Positions 31,401-32,589 of a DNA stretch of 32,589 nucleotides are shown piece after piece. The notes beneath the pieces were generated by a model, which saw nothing but the letters and a program-made list of their open reading frames with translations, had not been told where the DNA came from and searched no databases. This stretch comes from Nocardioides jejuensis (GTDB lineage: Bacteria > Actinomycetota > Actinomycetes > Propionibacteriales > Nocardioidaceae). The number at the start of each line of letters is the position of its first letter. Within the stretch, counting starts at the first letter, position 1. Where the stretch lies: assembly GCF_004337475.1 (NCBI RefSeq), contig NZ_SJZJ01000033.1, forward strand, positions 1-32,589, given 5' to 3'. A program made the translations under genes and the position numbers.

Positions 31401-31578
31401 CCTCGAGCGCCGCCTCGACGACCTCCCGCACGGAGCGGTTGTGGCCCAGGTGGATCACCTCGCAGCCCTGCGACTGGAAGATCCGGCGCATGATGTTGAT
31501 CGAGGCGTCGTGGCCGTCGAAAAGGCTCGAGGCGGTGACCAGACGCACCGGGTGCGTGGGGACGTGCAGAGCAGGCAC
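28465..31578 (-). CDS. icmF: Fused isobutyryl-CoA mutase with G-protein chaperone (IcmF)
   Basis: A 1037-residue adenosylcobalamin enzyme interconverting isobutyryl-CoA and butyryl-CoA (some also act on pivalyl- or isovaleryl-CoA). Domain order is the IcmF signature. The B12-binding domain has the His23 motif ([12 protein letters not shown]). A MeaB-type GTPase follows with Walker A [46 protein letters not shown] and INKFERRG. After a linker comes the large catalytic domain ([113 protein letters not shown]). The fusion carries its own reactivation GTPase. The start is GTG 31578 with GGGAG 6 nt upstream. A long palindrome sits just before it and a MarR gene 72 bp upstream. Confidence 0.97.
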   Translation of the reverse strand: [1037 protein letters not shown]

Positions 31579-31596
31579 AGCGTTCTCCCGACAAGG

Positions 31597-31638
31597 TTCT
31601 TGGATGTCCTAGTATCAGGATAGTAGGACATCCAAGAA
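31597..31638. promoter_or_regulatory. Operator candidate with 15-bp perfect arms upstream of icmF
   Basis: TTCTTGGATGTCCTA (31597-31611) and its exact complement at 31624-31638 flank a 12-bp centre. The centre-proximal bases and the centre are AT-rich, and on the minus strand GATACT in the centre could be the -10 box of icmF. It lies between the MarR gene stop and icmF, so the adjacent MarR regulator is the first candidate to bind it. Confidence 0.8.
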
Positions 31639-31650
31639 ATGTCTGCGAGA

Positions 31651-32151
31651 TCAGCCCGGCAGGTCTCCGAGAGCGCCGCGGAGCCCGGTCAGCACGGCCA
31701 GCAGGCGGGCCGTGTCGTCGGCTGCCAGCCCGGGCTTGGCGAAGACCGTGGCGTTGAGCGCAGCGGTCGCCTCCTCGACGACGCGGGAGCCCTCGCCGGT
31801 CAGTGAGGCATGGATGACGCGGCGGTCCTCCTCGGACCGGGTGCGCTCGACATAGCCCTGCTGGACGAGGCGTTCGACCGCGCTCGTCACGGTCGTGGCA
31901 TGCACCTGGAGGAGTGACCCGAGACGCGACATCGTCATCGACCCCGACCGCGTGAACGAGATCAGCCGGATCACCTCGAAGCGCGCGAAGGTCAGCCCGA
32001 ACGGCTTGAGCGTCGCGTCGATGCGCTCCTGGAAGAGCTGCTGCACCCGGGTCAGCGACGTCACCATCGCCATGCCGTCAGCGGCCTCGTCCCACCCGTG
32101 ACGGAGCCACTGGGCGTGGGCTTCGTGGATCGGGTCCTTCGGCGCGGGCAT
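31651..32151 (-). CDS. MarR-family transcriptional regulator
   Basis: A 166-residue winged-helix regulator. The DNA-binding core is clear: FEVIRLISFTRSGSMTMSRLGSLLQVHATTVTSAVERLVQQGYVERTRSEEDRRVIHASLTGEG, with the wing DRRVIHASLT typical of MarR proteins. The N-terminal helices (DGMAMVTSLTRVQQLFQERIDATLKPFGLT) make the dimer interface and ligand pocket. It is directly upstream of icmF on the same strand and is separated from it by a 42-bp palindromic site, so control of icmF by acyl-CoA or a related ligand is a reasonable guess. ATG 32151 has TAGCCT 6 nt before it, overlapping the stop of the upstream gene. Confidence 0.93.
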   Translation of the reverse strand: MPAPKDPIHEAHAQWLRHGWDEAADGMAMVTSLTRVQQLFQERIDATLKPFGLTFARFEVIRLISFTRSGSMTMSRLGSLLQVHATTVTSAVERLVQQGYVERTRSEEDRRVIHASLTGEGSRVVEEATAALNATVFAKPGLAADDTARLLAVLTGLRGALGDLPG

Positions 32152-32157
32152 GGCGAC

Positions 32158-32163
32158 AGGCTA
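32158..32163 (-). promoter_or_regulatory. Candidate -10 box for the MarR gene
   Basis: TAGCCT on the minus strand (TANNNT) ends 6 nt before ATG 32151 and overlaps the TAG stop codon of the alkyltransferase-like gene. It would let the regulator be transcribed separately as a leaderless mRNA. Confidence 0.45.
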
Positions 32164-32466
32164 GCGGGGCTGCTCGTCTGCGGGCGTCCACAGCGCCGCG
32201 GCCACGTCGACGACACCGCGGCGCAGGGGAGTGCCCTCGAGGTGCCAGTGCTCCTGGGCATCGATCACGAGATGGGCCGGGAGCGTGCCGTCAGCGCGAA
32301 CGACGCGCCACCAGGCAACGCCGTCGCCCTCGCGCTTCATGACGCCGCCGACCCCGCGCGGGCCGCCCTGGCCGAGGATCCGGGCGATCGTGCCGTAGGT
32401 GAGGACCCGGCCCGGCGGGATCTCCTCGACCAGCCGCAGGACGTCCTCGGTGAATTCGTCGGTCAC
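32161..32466 (-). CDS. Alkyltransferase-like protein (ATL, MGMT family without active Cys)
   Basis: A 101-residue protein of the MGMT/Ogt DNA-binding fold. It begins EDVLRLVEEIPPGRVLTYGTIARILGQGGPRGVGGVMKR, the helix-turn-helix and arginine-finger region. Where active O6-alkylguanine transferases have PCHRVV it has AWWRVV, so the acceptor Cys is replaced by Trp. This defines alkyltransferase-like proteins, which bind alkylated DNA and hand it to nucleotide excision repair instead of repairing it directly. The start is set at GTG 32466, which has TACGCT 7 nt upstream; an open frame continues further up into the repeat element but has no family similarity there. It precedes the MarR gene by 9 nt. 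Confidence 0.92.
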   Translation of the reverse strand: MTDEFTEDVLRLVEEIPPGRVLTYGTIARILGQGGPRGVGGVMKREGDGVAWWRVVRADGTLPAHLVIDAQEHWHLEGTPLRRGVVDVAAALWTPADEQPR

Positions 32467-32473
32467 GTCAGTC

Positions 32474-32479
32474 AGCGTA
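32474..32479 (-). promoter_or_regulatory. Candidate -10 box for the alkyltransferase-like gene
   Basis: TACGCT on the minus strand (TANNNT) ends 7 nt before GTG 32466, supporting that start. It overlaps the first copy of a 13-bp direct repeat, GCGTACGGGCGGG (32475-32487 and 32501-32513). Confidence 0.5.
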
Positions 32480-32518
32480 CGGGCGGGCCTGTGCCGAACG
32501 GCGTACGGGCGGGTGCTT

Positions 32519-32589
32519 GCCAAACTGTCAGTCTGACAACTTCGCTGCACCTGACACTTCGGAAATGTCAGAGGCGGCCAAACTGTCAG
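32519..32589. repeat. Palindromic repeat element, copy B (cut by the window end)
   Basis: From 32520 to 32589 this aligns without gaps to 1791-1860 of copy A, with about 57 of 70 bases identical by hand count. It starts with the same GCCAAACTGTCAG end (32519-32531) and keeps the central TGACACTTCGG. The last visible bases repeat CCAAACTGTCAG (32578-32589), where copy A has the left arm of its third hairpin, so about 15 bp should lie beyond the window. It is in the same orientation as copy A and lies upstream of the alkyltransferase-like gene. Confidence 0.85.

Noticed and set aside
29971..31623. A 550-codon frame antisense to icmF
   Set aside because: No family similarity; the minus strand encodes all IcmF domains without interruption.

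Overview
The window is about 32.6 kb of GC-rich chromosomal DNA from an actinobacterium, most likely a Nocardioides-like member of the Nocardioidaceae. The grounds are very high GC, many GTG starts, actinobacterial families (GlnA2-GlnE pair, mycobacterial-type glutamine-dependent NadE, zinc-ribbon protein after Nif3) and many TANNNT -10 boxes lying 6-7 nt before a start codon. From memory, the order Nif3 / zinc ribbon / phosphatase ... panB ... glnA2-glnE resembles the Rv2230c-Rv2220 region of Mycobacterium tuberculosis, spread out by insertions. It looks like ordinary chromosome: I see no prophage, integrase, transposase, tRNA or CRISPR array.

Layout. 1-1764: end of a Nif3-like gene, a C4 zinc-ribbon coiled-coil protein and a histidine phosphatase. 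1790-1874: a palindromic repeat element whose second copy begins at 32519 and runs off the window. 1883-4200: divergent yaaA and an RNB ribonuclease. 4221-4633: RNase P RNA. 4641-7986 (minus): the circularly permuted ATP-grasp / alpha-E / transglutaminase operon. 8114-9267: a TPR-like protein and an L,D-transpeptidase. 9369-10723: map, divergent from two small genes across a 24-bp promoter. 10802-13067: an ArsR-SRPBCC operon and a SatD-DUF3307 operon, each with paired inverted-repeat operators. 13169-15610 (minus): panB and a DUF1023 hydrolase. 15731-17584: possible iron boxes, a membrane protein and a TIGR03118 lipoprotein. 17636-20216: nadE and a DoxX-like protein. 20427-21146: a secreted four-cysteine protein. 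21212-25811: glnA2, glnE and a mini zinc-ribbon protein. 25959-28464: a three-gene operon headed by a WXG100-like protein with an exact 12-residue repeat. 28465-32466 (minus): icmF, a MarR regulator and an alkyltransferase-like protein.

How the genes fit together. Nitrogen and cofactor metabolism is represented by glnA2/glnE, nadE and panB. RNA turnover is represented by the RNB protein and RNase P RNA. The ATP-grasp operon is a predicted peptide ligase/protease set. icmF links branched-chain acyl-CoA metabolism to a MarR gene and a long operator. The least explained coding unit is the 25959-28464 operon, whose lead protein joins a WXG100-like helical hairpin, seven 12-residue repeats and a large strand-rich C-terminal region. 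The least explained DNA signals are the 85-bp repeat element, the recurring GTACGCC word and the dense set of apparently leaderless promoters. All functions are read from sequence motifs by eye; no database search was run.
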